Position numbers and translations under genes: made by a program. The notes under the pieces are model-generated. The model had not been told where the DNA came from. It saw only the letters and a list, made by a program, of their open reading frames with translations, and did no database searches. Of a DNA stretch of 18,256 bases, positions 1 through 5,941 are shown piece by piece; position 1 is the stretch's first letter, and the number at the start of each line of letters is the position of its first letter. The DNA comes from JAZRUF01 sp045652405 (GTDB lineage Bacteria > Bacillota > Clostridia > Oscillospirales > JAAYXM01): positions 1-18,256 of the forward strand of contig JAZRUF010000121.1 in NCBI GenBank assembly GCA_045652405.1, read 5' to 3'.

Positions 1-179
1 GCACGAACTACATCGCCTTTCTTGACAACTCCGCCCGGATTTGCCTTGCGCACGGAAGCGACGATTACATCGCCGATATTGCCGTATCTACGCATGGAGC
101 CGCCGAGCACGCGGATGCACTTAAGCTCTTTAGCGCCGGTATTGTCGGCAACCTTAAGTATGGTTTCCTGTTGTACCAC
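1..179 (-). CDS. rplN: Ribosomal protein L14 (uL14), 3' end outside window
   Basis: Large-subunit protein L14, which binds 23S rRNA at the subunit interface. The visible 59 codons read VQQETILKVADNTGAKELKC and then the conserved IRVLGGS and GDVIVASVRKANPGG segments, typical of the L14 N-terminal half. The start is GTG at 179, chosen because a GGAGG ribosome binding site lies about 9 nt upstream and the next residues match the usual start of L14 (M-I/V-Q-Q). It follows rpsQ by 14 nt in the S10/spc gene order. Only the C-terminal part is missing because of the window edge, not because of damage. Confidence 0.97.
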   Translation of the reverse strand, partial: MVQQETILKVADNTGAKELKCIRVLGGSMRRYGNIGDVIVASVRKANPGGVVKKGDVVR

Positions 180-193
180 AGTGCCCTACCTCC

Positions 194-451
194 TTATTGT
201 GCTTTCTCGATTATCTCGACTAAGCGCCATCTCTTGTCCTTGGACAGCGGGCGAGTCTCCATAACCTTTACCTTATCACCGATACCACATTCGTTCTTCT
301 CATCATGTGCCTTCAGCTTTAAGGTTGTCTTCATGATTTTCTTATAAAGCGGATGCTGTACACGATCTTCGATGGCGACAACAATGGTCTTGTCCATCTT
401 GTCGGATACAACTCTTCCGACTCTGGTTTTTCGGAAAGCTCTATCGCTCAT
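194..451 (-). CDS. rpsQ: Ribosomal protein S17 (uS17)
   Basis: Primary 16S rRNA-binding protein of the small subunit, 85 residues, the usual bacterial length. The conserved block GRVVSDKMDKTIVVAIEDRV followed by HPLYKKIMKTT and GDKVKVMETRPLSKDKRW is the OB-fold signature of S17. An AAGGAGG site precedes the ATG by about 12 nt. It sits between rpmC (53 nt upstream, containing a perfect palindrome) and rplN (14 nt downstream), the invariant rpmC-rpsQ-rplN order. Confidence 0.98.
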   Translation of the reverse strand: MSDRAFRKTRVGRVVSDKMDKTIVVAIEDRVQHPLYKKIMKTTLKLKAHDEKNECGIGDKVKVMETRPLSKDKRWRLVEIIEKAQ

Positions 452-474
452 TGATATCAGAAACCTCCTTCATC

Positions 475-490
475 AGCCGCATATGCGGCT
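475..490. repeat. Perfect 16 nt palindrome before rpsQ ribosome binding site
   Basis: The sequence AGCCGCATATGCGGCT is its own reverse complement. In the mRNA it can form a short 5-6 bp hairpin directly upstream of the rpsQ ribosome binding site, in the 53 nt gap between rpmC and rpsQ. No U-tract follows, so it is not a terminator. It could limit RNA processing or modulate rpsQ initiation; that is inference. Confidence 0.6.
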
Positions 491-504
491 TGAAACATTT
501 CAAT

Positions 505-705
505 TTACGCGTTTCCAGCCATTTCACGCTCACGGATGATCGTCTTGACGCGGGCAATATCCCGCTTAACATCCGCAATTTTTATCGGATTATCCAGCTG
601 GTTGGTCGCATGCTGAAGCCGCAGGTTGAACAGATCCTTTTTCAGATCGTCGAGCTTAACTGTCAGCTCAGCCGTGTTCATATCACGTACTTCCTTTGCC
701 TTCAT
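505..705 (-). CDS. rpmC: Ribosomal protein L29 (uL29)
   Basis: Small helical-hairpin protein of the large subunit near the peptide exit tunnel, 66 residues, the normal size. The sequence MKAKEVRDMNTAELTVKLDD and the NLRLQHATNQLDNP motif are diagnostic. I choose ATG at 705 over a TTG one codon earlier: the ATG overlaps the rplP stop by one base (TGATG), a typical translational-coupling arrangement, and a purine-rich AGGTGGTGA lies just upstream inside rplP. Followed by rpsQ. Confidence 0.97.
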   Translation of the reverse strand: MKAKEVRDMNTAELTVKLDDLKKDLFNLRLQHATNQLDNPIKIADVKRDIARVKTIIREREMAGNA

Positions 706-1142
706 CAATGATCACCACCTGTCTCGCATACTTGGTCTTCGCGTCTTACGAATTTACACTTCAGCGGGAGCTTATGAGCTGCAAGACGAAGAGCCTCGCG
801 AGCAAGTTCCTCTGAAACGCCACCGATTTCGAACATAACGCGACCGGGTTTAACTACTGCTACCCAGTACTCCGGTGAACCCTTACCGGAACCCATTCGG
901 GTTTCAGCAGGCTTCTCAGTTACCGGCTTATCCGGGAAAATTTTAATCCATACCTGACCGCCACGTTTGATATAACGAGTCATAGCAATACGAGCAGCCT
1001 CAATCTGGTTTGACTTAACCCAAGCGGGTTCTAATGCTACCAGACCAAAATCACCGTAGGAAATCTGAGTTCCGCGGGAAGCCTTTCCCTTAAGGCGGCC
1101 TCTGTGCACTCTACGGTATTTAACTCTCTTCGGCAGAAGCAT
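705..1142 (-). CDS. rplP: Ribosomal protein L16 (uL16)
   Basis: Large-subunit protein L16, which sits near the A-site tRNA and is needed for late 50S assembly. 145 residues, normal length. It begins MLLPKRVKYRRVHRGRLKGK and carries the conserved WIKIFPDKPVTEKPAETRMG and GSPEYWVAVVKPGRVMFEI blocks. Its ATG overlaps the rpsC stop by one base (TAATG) and the ribosome binding site GGAGG lies inside the rpsC 3' end, so it is probably translationally coupled to rpsC. Confidence 0.98.
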   Translation of the reverse strand: MLLPKRVKYRRVHRGRLKGKASRGTQISYGDFGLVALEPAWVKSNQIEAARIAMTRYIKRGGQVWIKIFPDKPVTEKPAETRMGSGKGSPEYWVAVVKPGRVMFEIGGVSEELAREALRLAAHKLPLKCKFVRREDQVCETGGDH

Positions 1143-2014
1143 TACTTATTGCCTCCTTCCTTTTCAGGCGCAGCTCCAGCTGACGGAGCGCTTGCCGGGC
1201 GCGGGCCACGGCTGTTGTTAGTGTTACGCGGAGCACGGTTTCCATCGCGGTTGAATCCGCGGTTGTCGCGTCCTGCAGCGCCGCGGTTGTCGCGGCGGTC
1301 ATTGTTGAAACGACGGTTGTCGCGGCGGTCGCGGCGATCTTCACGAGGCTTCGGAGCCTCGATTGTGCGCGGACCACGCTCACCGGCGCGGAGGATTTCA
1401 CCCTTGTAAATCCATACCTTTACGCCGATACGGCCGTAAGTGGTTTTTGCCTCAGCAAAACCGTAGTCTATATCCGCACGCAGAGTCTGCAACGGAATGG
1501 TACCCTCATGGTAATGCTCGCTACGTGCAATTTCTGCACCGCCGAGACGGCCTGAAACCGTAATCTTGATACCCTTCGCACCCATGCGCATTGCACGACC
1601 CATAGCCTGCTTCATTGCGCGGCGGAAGGAAATTCTCTTCTCCAGCTGAGATGCGATGCTCTCTGCAACCAACTGTGCGTTCATATCCGGGTTCTTAATC
1701 TCAACGATGTTGAGTGCAACCGGCTTGCCAATCATCTTCTCGATGCTCAGGCGGATTTTCTCAATCTCTGAGCCGCCACGTCCGATAACCATTCCTGGGC
1801 TCTTGCAATGCAGGAGCACACGAACCTTGTCATTGGAACGCTCGATTTCGATTTTCGGAATACCTGCGTTGTACAGCAGTTCCTTGAGATATTTGCGGAT
1901 ATTGTAATCTTCCACTACCAGATCGCCCACTTTTTCATCGCGAGCATACCAGCGGGAATCCCAATCTTTAATCACGCCCACGCGAAGGCCGTGGGGATTA
2001 ACTTTCTGTCCCAT
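1142..2014 (-). CDS. rpsC: Ribosomal protein S3 (uS3) with a long basic C-terminal tail
   Basis: Small-subunit protein S3 at the mRNA entry channel. Residues 1-215 are standard: MGQKVNPHGLRVGVIKDWDS, a KH domain containing VIGRGGSEIEKI, and the C domain with GRLGGAEIARSE and GTIPLQTLRADIDYG. At 290 residues it is about 70 longer than common bacterial S3 proteins. The extra tail after APKPRED consists of repeated RRDRRDNRR, DNRG and RGPRP units, then an Ala/Pro/Ser stretch ending in EKEGGNK, and is predicted to be disordered. Ribosome binding site AAGGAGG lies upstream of ATG 2014; rplV ends 16 nt before it. The tail is in frame and the gene is intact. Confidence 0.98.
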   Translation of the reverse strand: MGQKVNPHGLRVGVIKDWDSRWYARDEKVGDLVVEDYNIRKYLKELLYNAGIPKIEIERSNDKVRVLLHCKSPGMVIGRGGSEIEKIRLSIEKMIGKPVALNIVEIKNPDMNAQLVAESIASQLEKRISFRRAMKQAMGRAMRMGAKGIKITVSGRLGGAEIARSEHYHEGTIPLQTLRADIDYGFAEAKTTYGRIGVKVWIYKGEILRAGERGPRTIEAPKPREDRRDRRDNRRFNNDRRDNRGAAGRDNRGFNRDGNRAPRNTNNSRGPRPASAPSAGAAPEKEGGNK

Positions 2015-2030
2015 AAACTACCTCCTTGCC

Positions 2031-2366
2031 CTATTCCTTCTCAGCTACACACAAGGTGATGTGAGAAGTTCTCTTGTTGATTCGGAAGGCGCGTCCCTGC
2101 GCACGCGGCATAACCCTTTTAAGGATCGGACCGGGGCAAGCAAAAACCTTCGAAACATAAAGCTTCTCAACATCCATATTGTGATTAGCTTCTGCATTGG
2201 ATACCGCGCTCTTTAAGAGCTTTAAGACAAGCTCGGAAGCGGCCTTGGGCGTATGTGCTAAAATTGCGGTTGCAGTAGCAATATCCTTACCGCGAATCAA
2301 ATCTACAACGATTTTGACCTTACGCGGAGAAATGCGTGCATACCGTAAATGTGCTGTTGCTTCCAT
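2031..2366 (-). CDS. rplV: Ribosomal protein L22 (uL22)
   Basis: Large-subunit protein L22, whose beta-hairpin lines the peptide exit tunnel. 111 residues from MEATAHLRYARISPRKVKIV; the tunnel-loop region includes CPGPILKRVMPRAQGRA, the macrolide-relevant hairpin, with normal length. An ATG three codons upstream directly abuts the GGGAGG ribosome binding site and leaves no spacing, so I take the second ATG at 2366, which is 9 nt from GGGAGG. It lies between rpsS and rpsC. Confidence 0.97.
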   Translation of the reverse strand: MEATAHLRYARISPRKVKIVVDLIRGKDIATATAILAHTPKAASELVLKLLKSAVSNAEANHNMDVEKLYVSKVFACPGPILKRVMPRAQGRAFRINKRTSHITLCVAEKE

Positions 2367-2384
2367 TAACTGCATCCTCCCGTC

Positions 2385-2663
2385 TTACTTCGTGTTGGAG
2401 GTCTTGCTTCCGGAGTGACCTCTGTACGTTCTGGTCGGCGCAAACTCGCCGAGCTTATGACCTACCATATCCTCGGTAACATATACCGGAACATGTTTTC
2501 TGCCGTCGTGGACAGCAAAGGTGTGACCAACGAAATCCGGGAAGATTGTAGAAGCTCTTGACCAGGTCTTGAGCACGTTCTTCTCGCCCTTTTCGTTCAT
2601 CTCTTTAACCCTCTTCAAAAGCACAGGTGCAACGAAGGGGCCTTTTTTTACACTTCTACTCAT
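2385..2663 (-). CDS. rpsS: Ribosomal protein S19 (uS19)
   Basis: Small-subunit head protein contacting S13 and 16S rRNA near the A-site tRNA. 92 residues, normal length. MSRSVKKGPFVAPVLLKRV, WSRASTIFPDFVGHTFAVHD and the C-terminal GHKLGEFAPTRTYRGHSG are the family's strongly conserved segments. GGAGG precedes ATG 2663. It lies 28 nt after rplB and before rplV in the standard order. Confidence 0.98.
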   Translation of the reverse strand: MSRSVKKGPFVAPVLLKRVKEMNEKGEKNVLKTWSRASTIFPDFVGHTFAVHDGRKHVPVYVTEDMVGHKLGEFAPTRTYRGHSGSKTSNTK

Positions 2664-2691
2664 AATATAATTGCCTCCTTACGTAAGTGCT

Positions 2692-3525
2692 TTATTTGCC
2701 GTTGCGGCGTCTTACGATGAACTTGTCTGACAAGTTCTTTTTCTTACGAGTCTTATAACCCAGAGTCGGCTTGCCCCATGGGGTAACCGGACCCGGACGA
2801 CCGATCGGACTCTTGCCCTCACCGCCACCGTGCGGGTGATCACAGGGGTTCATAACAGAACCGCGAACTGTCGGGCGGATGCCCATGTGACGTTTTCTAC
2901 CTGCTTTACCAATCTGCACGTTCTCATGATCCAGGTTTGAAACCTGACCGATGCTTGCCATGCAGTTTAAGCGGAACTTGCGAAGCTCACCGCTGGGCAG
3001 ACGAACCAGTGCCATGCCATCTTCCTTAGCCATCAGCTGAGCTGCGTTACCTGCACCGCGAACGAACTGAGCGCCGCGTCCCGGGTTAAGCTCGATGTTG
3101 TGGATGATGGTACCAACCGGAATGCTGGATATCGGAAGTGCGTTGCCAACCTTGATATCAGCAGTCGCGCTGGAAATAACAGTATCGCCTACTGCCAGAC
3201 CATTGGGAGCGATGATGTAGCGTTTTTCGCCGTCAGCATACTCAACCAATGCGATGAAAGCGCCGCGGTTAGGATCGTACTCAATGGTCTTGACCTGAGC
3301 AGCCACGTCCATCTTGTCACGCTTAAAATCAATAATACGGTATTTGCGCTTGCTGCCGCCGCCGCGATGACGAACAGTGATTCGTCCGTAGCTGTTGCGA
3401 CCTGCATTTTTCTTTAAATTCTCGACTAAGCTCTTCTCAGGCTTGACATTCGAGAGCACGGAGTAATCCGTGACCGTCATGTTTCTTCTGGAAGGCGTAG
3501 TCGGATTAAATGTTTTGATCGCCAT
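2692..3525 (-). CDS. rplB: Ribosomal protein L2 (uL2)
   Basis: Large-subunit protein L2, required for subunit association and integrity of the peptidyl-transferase centre. 277 residues, the usual length. It starts MAIKTFNPTTPSRRNMTVTD, has the RHRGGGSKRKYRIIDFKR RNA-binding region, and contains VMNPCDHPHGGGEGK with the universally conserved functional histidine. An AAAGGAGG site lies upstream, with a rather long spacer of about 12 nt. rplW ends 56 nt upstream. Confidence 0.99.
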   Translation of the reverse strand: MAIKTFNPTTPSRRNMTVTDYSVLSNVKPEKSLVENLKKNAGRNSYGRITVRHRGGGSKRKYRIIDFKRDKMDVAAQVKTIEYDPNRGAFIALVEYADGEKRYIIAPNGLAVGDTVISSATADIKVGNALPISSIPVGTIIHNIELNPGRGAQFVRGAGNAAQLMAKEDGMALVRLPSGELRKFRLNCMASIGQVSNLDHENVQIGKAGRKRHMGIRPTVRGSVMNPCDHPHGGGEGKSPIGRPGPVTPWGKPTLGYKTRKKKNLSDKFIVRRRNGK

Positions 3526-3581
3526 TGTGCTCTTTTTCCTCCTTTAAGCTGCGGGATAATTCCCGCGCTCAGATTATTCGA

Positions 3582-3875
3582 TTAAACCATGCCCTCAAAG
3601 AACTCTATTGTCTTAGACTCTTCGGTCAGGCGGACAACCGCCTTCTTCCAATCCGGACGGAAGCCGCTGTGGACACCCATGCGCTTTTCCTTACCCGGTA
3701 CATTCATGGTGTTGATTTTTGCAACCTTAACGCCGAAGATTTCCTCGATAGCCTGACGGATTTCAATCTTGTTGGCATCCTTTGCTACCTCGAAAACGTA
3801 AACCTTATCGACTACGTTTTCCATGGACTGCTCGGTGATTATAGGTTTCTTAATAATATCGTAAGGTGACTTCAT
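3582..3875 (-). CDS. rplW: Ribosomal protein L23 (uL23)
   Basis: Large-subunit protein L23 at the tunnel exit, docking site for trigger factor and signal recognition particle. 97 residues, typical. Recognisable segments are DIIKKPIITEQSMENV, YVFEVAKDANKIEIRQAIEE, IFGVKVAKINTMNVPGKEKR and the C-terminal basic part. Its ATG overlaps the rplD stop codon by one base (TAATG), implying translational coupling. Confidence 0.98.
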   Translation of the reverse strand: MKSPYDIIKKPIITEQSMENVVDKVYVFEVAKDANKIEIRQAIEEIFGVKVAKINTMNVPGKEKRMGVHSGFRPDWKKAVVRLTEESKTIEFFEGMV

Positions 3876-4498
3876 TATGCAAACACCTCCTGGATCTTCT
3901 CGACCGCTGCTTTATCCACAACGAACTTGCCACTGTTTAAGATGTCGTAAACAGAAAGGATTGTTGCGGTAGTGGTCTTTACACCCGGGATGTTGCGTGC
4001 AGACTTAACAACCGTATCACGAACCTCAGGTGTTACAACCAGAGCCTTACCGGATACCTCAACTGCTTTAAGGAATGCCGCAAAATCCTTGGTCTTTACA
4101 TTATCAAGATTCAAGTTCTCGATAACAACGATGTCGCCTGCTGCAGCCTTTGCGCTCAGAGCGCTCTTAAGTGCAAGGCGGCGATACTTTTTATTGAGCT
4201 GGTATGAATAGCTGCGCGGCTTCGGGCCGAGCGCGATACCGCCGTGTGTCCACTGCGGAGCGCGTATGGAGCCCTGACGAGCACGACCGGTGCCCTTCTG
4301 TCTCCAAGGCTTAATGCCACCGCCGGAAACCTCCGCACGTGTCAGGGTGCTCTGTGTGCCCTGACGGCAATTAGCAAGGTGGCACTTTACAGCTTCGTGC
4401 ATTGCAACTGCATTCGGGTCAATGCCGAACACGCTCTCTGCAAGCTCGATTTCGCCTACTGCCTTGCCGGTCATATCATAAACTGTTGCCTTAGGCAT
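3875..4498 (-). CDS. rplD: Ribosomal protein L4 (uL4)
   Basis: Large-subunit protein L4; its extended loop reaches the exit tunnel. 207 residues, normal. It begins MPKATVYDMTGKAVGEIELA; the loop motif GGGIKPWRQKGTGRARQGS and IRAPQWTHGG are diagnostic. In Escherichia coli L4 represses its own S10 operon; whether that applies here is unknown, but the long structured leader upstream of rpsJ makes feedback by an operon product plausible. AAAGGAGA precedes the ATG; rplC ends 34 nt upstream and rplW overlaps downstream. Confidence 0.98.
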   Translation of the reverse strand: MPKATVYDMTGKAVGEIELAESVFGIDPNAVAMHEAVKCHLANCRQGTQSTLTRAEVSGGGIKPWRQKGTGRARQGSIRAPQWTHGGIALGPKPRSYSYQLNKKYRRLALKSALSAKAAAGDIVVIENLNLDNVKTKDFAAFLKAVEVSGKALVVTPEVRDTVVKSARNIPGVKTTTATILSVYDILNSGKFVVDKAAVEKIQEVFA

Positions 4499-4532
4499 AG
4501 CTTCTTAATCTCCTTTCGCTTGTCTTTGGCTC

Positions 4533-5165
4533 TTATGCCTTAACCGCATCGCGGATAAACACAAGGCCGCCCTTCGGGCCGGGGATTGCGCCGCGTACTG
4601 CGATCATATTGTTTTCCGCATCAACCTTGACGATTTCAAGGTTCTGAACAGTTACCTGCTCCGCGCCCATACGGCCGGGGAGGTGCTTGCCCGGGAAAAC
4701 ACGTGAGGGATCGGTTGCTGCGCCCATTGAACCTGCGCTGCGGTGAACCGGTCCTACACCGTGAGTGTGGCACTGCATACGCTGGCCGTAGCGCTTAACG
4801 GTACCTGCGGTGCCCTTACCTTTGCTGGTGCCCACCACGTCGACCTTGTCGCCCTGCGCGAATACATCCGCCTTGAGTACGTCGCCCACATTCATGGAAG
4901 ACGCATCGTCATACTTGAACTCTTTGAGAATGCGCTTAGCGGAAACTCCCGCTTTTTTCAGGTGTCCGGCTTTGGGCTTGTTGAGCTTGCGCTCTGCAAT
5001 GTCCTCATAGCCGAGCTGTACCGCTTCGTAACCGTCGCGGTCTGCGGTCTTCTTCATGACCACCGAGCAGGGACCAGCCTCGATGACAGTTACCGGGATG
5101 ACCTTGCCCTCAGCGTCGAAGATCTGCGTCATGCCGACCTTTCTGCCGATGATTGCCTTTTGCAT
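4533..5165 (-). CDS. rplC: Ribosomal protein L3 (uL3)
   Basis: Early-assembly large-subunit protein whose loop approaches the peptidyl-transferase centre. 210 residues, normal. MQKAIIGRKVGMTQIFDAEG and PVTVIEAGPCSVVMKK form the N-terminal part; CHTHGVGPVHRSAGSMGA and PSRVFPGKHLPGRMGAE form the conserved central loop. An AAAGGAGG site is 8-9 nt upstream of ATG 5165. It is separated from rpsJ by 143 nt, the largest gap inside the operon here, which contains two hairpins. Confidence 0.98.
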   Translation of the reverse strand: MQKAIIGRKVGMTQIFDAEGKVIPVTVIEAGPCSVVMKKTADRDGYEAVQLGYEDIAERKLNKPKAGHLKKAGVSAKRILKEFKYDDASSMNVGDVLKADVFAQGDKVDVVGTSKGKGTAGTVKRYGQRMQCHTHGVGPVHRSAGSMGAATDPSRVFPGKHLPGRMGAEQVTVQNLEIVKVDAENNMIAVRGAIPGPKGGLVFIRDAVKA

Positions 5166-5308
5166 CTATGTTCCTCCTTTAGGTTATTGGTTGGCACTCT
5201 CATGCCAACTTGACCCGCCCCACGCCAAGCCGAACTCTTTTACCTCAAACCCCTTTTATATATTTAAGGTAAGAGAGCAGCCGCGGAAGCTGCGGTTCAA
5301 TTCGTTTT
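5166..5308 (-). promoter_or_regulatory. 143 nt rpsJ-rplC spacer with stem-loops
   Basis: This gap is much longer than the other gaps in the operon (overlap to 56 nt). On the mRNA strand, soon after the rpsJ stop, CCGC/GCGG and GCAGC/GCTGC pairings around 5278-5295 are alternative hairpins that share bases. Closer to rplC, GTTGGCA (5209-5203) pairs with TGCCAAC (5196-5190) around a TGAGAG loop, about 10 nt ahead of the AAAGGAGG ribosome binding site. There is no good U-tract, so termination is unlikely. It may be an RNA-processing or translational control site; no convincing promoter seen. Confidence 0.4.
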
Positions 5309-5626
5309 TTACAGTTTGATTTCGATTTCAACACCCGCCGGGAGATCGAGCGCCATGAGCGCCTTCACTGCATCAGCAGAGGGCTTTAAAATGTCAATCA
5401 AACGCTTGTGGGTGCGGCGTTCAAACTGCTCACGGCTGTCTTTATACTTGTGAACAGCACGAAGAATTGTAACGATTTCCTTTGAGGTAGGAAGCGGAAT
5501 AGGACCGGATACTTTAGCGTTGTGACGCTTTGCGGTCTCAACAATTCTTTCAGCCGCCTGATCAATCAACTGATGATCATATGCTTTGAGTCTGATACGG
5601 ATCATTTCTTTTGCCATTGTTGCCAT
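5309..5626 (-). CDS. rpsJ: Ribosomal protein S10 (uS10)
   Basis: Small-subunit protein S10, also NusE in transcription antitermination complexes. 105 residues. MAKEMIRIRLKAYDHQLIDQ, the loop segment GPIPLPTSKEIVTILR and the C-terminal RRTHKRLIDILKPSADAV are diagnostic. Two ATGs are possible; the first (5626) is 10 nt from AAGGAGG while the internal one would be 19 nt away, so the first is chosen, giving three extra residues (MAT) before the canonical MAKE start. It is the first gene of the operon and follows a ~260 nt leader. Confidence 0.97.
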   Translation of the reverse strand: MATMAKEMIRIRLKAYDHQLIDQAAERIVETAKRHNAKVSGPIPLPTSKEIVTILRAVHKYKDSREQFERRTHKRLIDILKPSADAVKALMALDLPAGVEIEIKL

Positions 5627-5887
5627 TGTTTAGGTTCCTCCTTAATACGTACGTGAACTTAGTCTGCGTACGGCGGAAAACTCTGCACAACTCCGCCGCG
5701 CGTTTCATGCTTACCCATGATAAAAACCGGACTCAGCGAAGGGGACGCTACCATCCGGCTACAACTGCACGCGCAACAGCTAATGCAAGTTCTCCAGCCG
5801 CCCGATTGTCGGACATACTCCACAGAAGTTACCTGCCTTTTAAGCAGCAATCTCCTGTTTCATCGCATACTACGCCCATACAGGCGC
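5627..5887 (-). ncRNA. Structured 5' leader of the S10 operon (candidate cis-regulatory RNA)
   Basis: About 260 nt separate the predicted transcription start (~5887) from the rpsJ ATG, and the stretch has no convincing gene. Reading the mRNA strand I see: a small 5' hairpin CGCC/GGCG; a long stem-loop with CGGCT (5800-5796) pairing AGCCG (5760-5756), extended inside by AAC-U-TGCA (5791-5784) with TGCAGTT (5769-5763); an intrinsic terminator at 5758-5722; and a strong hairpin CGGCGGA/TCCGCCG (5698-5692 with 5677-5671) before the ribosome binding site. The first long stem and the terminator share bases 5756-5758, so they exclude each other. I do not recognise a named leader family; ribosomal-protein feedback is inferred from position. 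Confidence 0.6.
5722..5758 (-). terminator. Intrinsic terminator inside the S10 leader (attenuator)
   Basis: On the mRNA strand CCGGA (5758-5754) pairs with TCCGG (5731-5727), and inside it TAGCG pairs with CGCTG around a TCCCCTT loop; five T residues (5726-5722) follow directly. It lies about 130 nt into the leader and about 95 nt before rpsJ, so it would stop transcription before the operon unless prevented. Confidence 0.6.
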
Positions 5888-5893
5888 TTCATT

Positions 5894-5922
5894 ATCATAT
5901 AACAAAATCCCCTGAATGTCAA
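5894..5922 (-). promoter_or_regulatory. S10 operon promoter
   Basis: On the minus strand TTGACA (5922-5917) and TATGAT (5899-5894) are separated by exactly 17 nt: a perfect -35 and a one-mismatch -10 sigma-A promoter. Transcription should start near 5887. The -35 box lies in the loop of the terminator hairpin of the upstream gene. Confidence 0.85.
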
Positions 5923-5931
5923 GGGGATTTT
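5904..5931 (-). terminator. Terminator hairpin of the 5942-6589 gene, overlapping the S10 promoter
   Basis: Nine base pairs AAAATCCCC/GGGGATTTT enclose a 10 nt loop, starting 11 nt after the stop codon of the upstream minus-strand gene. On that strand the right arm ends in TTTTG; on the plus strand it ends in TTTTTAATTTTTT, so it can work in both directions. The loop contains TTGACA of the S10 promoter. Confidence 0.65.
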
Positions 5932-5941
5932 TAATTTTTTT

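Noticed and set aside
1120..1401. 93-codon minus-strand frame, rich in Ala and Thr, inside rpsC
   Set aside because: A shadow of the repetitive S3 tail in another frame; rpsC is clearly the real gene.
2367..2375. Three-codon longer N-terminus of rplV
   Set aside because: Its ATG directly abuts the GGGAGG ribosome binding site; the downstream ATG has normal spacing and matches L22 proteins.
3100..3417. Plus-strand frame opposite rplB
   Set aside because: Antisense shadow of the conserved L2 gene without a ribosome binding site or recognisable protein features.
5659..5718. A 19-codon frame (MGKHETRGGVVQSFPPYAD) in the S10 leader as a leader peptide
   Set aside because: The ATG directly follows the terminator T-run and has no ribosome binding site; the sequence also forms the CGGCGGA/TCCGCCG hairpin, so RNA structure explains it better.
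5659..5850. A 63-codon minus-strand frame covering most of the S10 leader
   Set aside because: Unlike a protein in composition (clusters of Cys, Ser, Arg), lacks a ribosome binding site, and overlaps the predicted terminator and hairpins.
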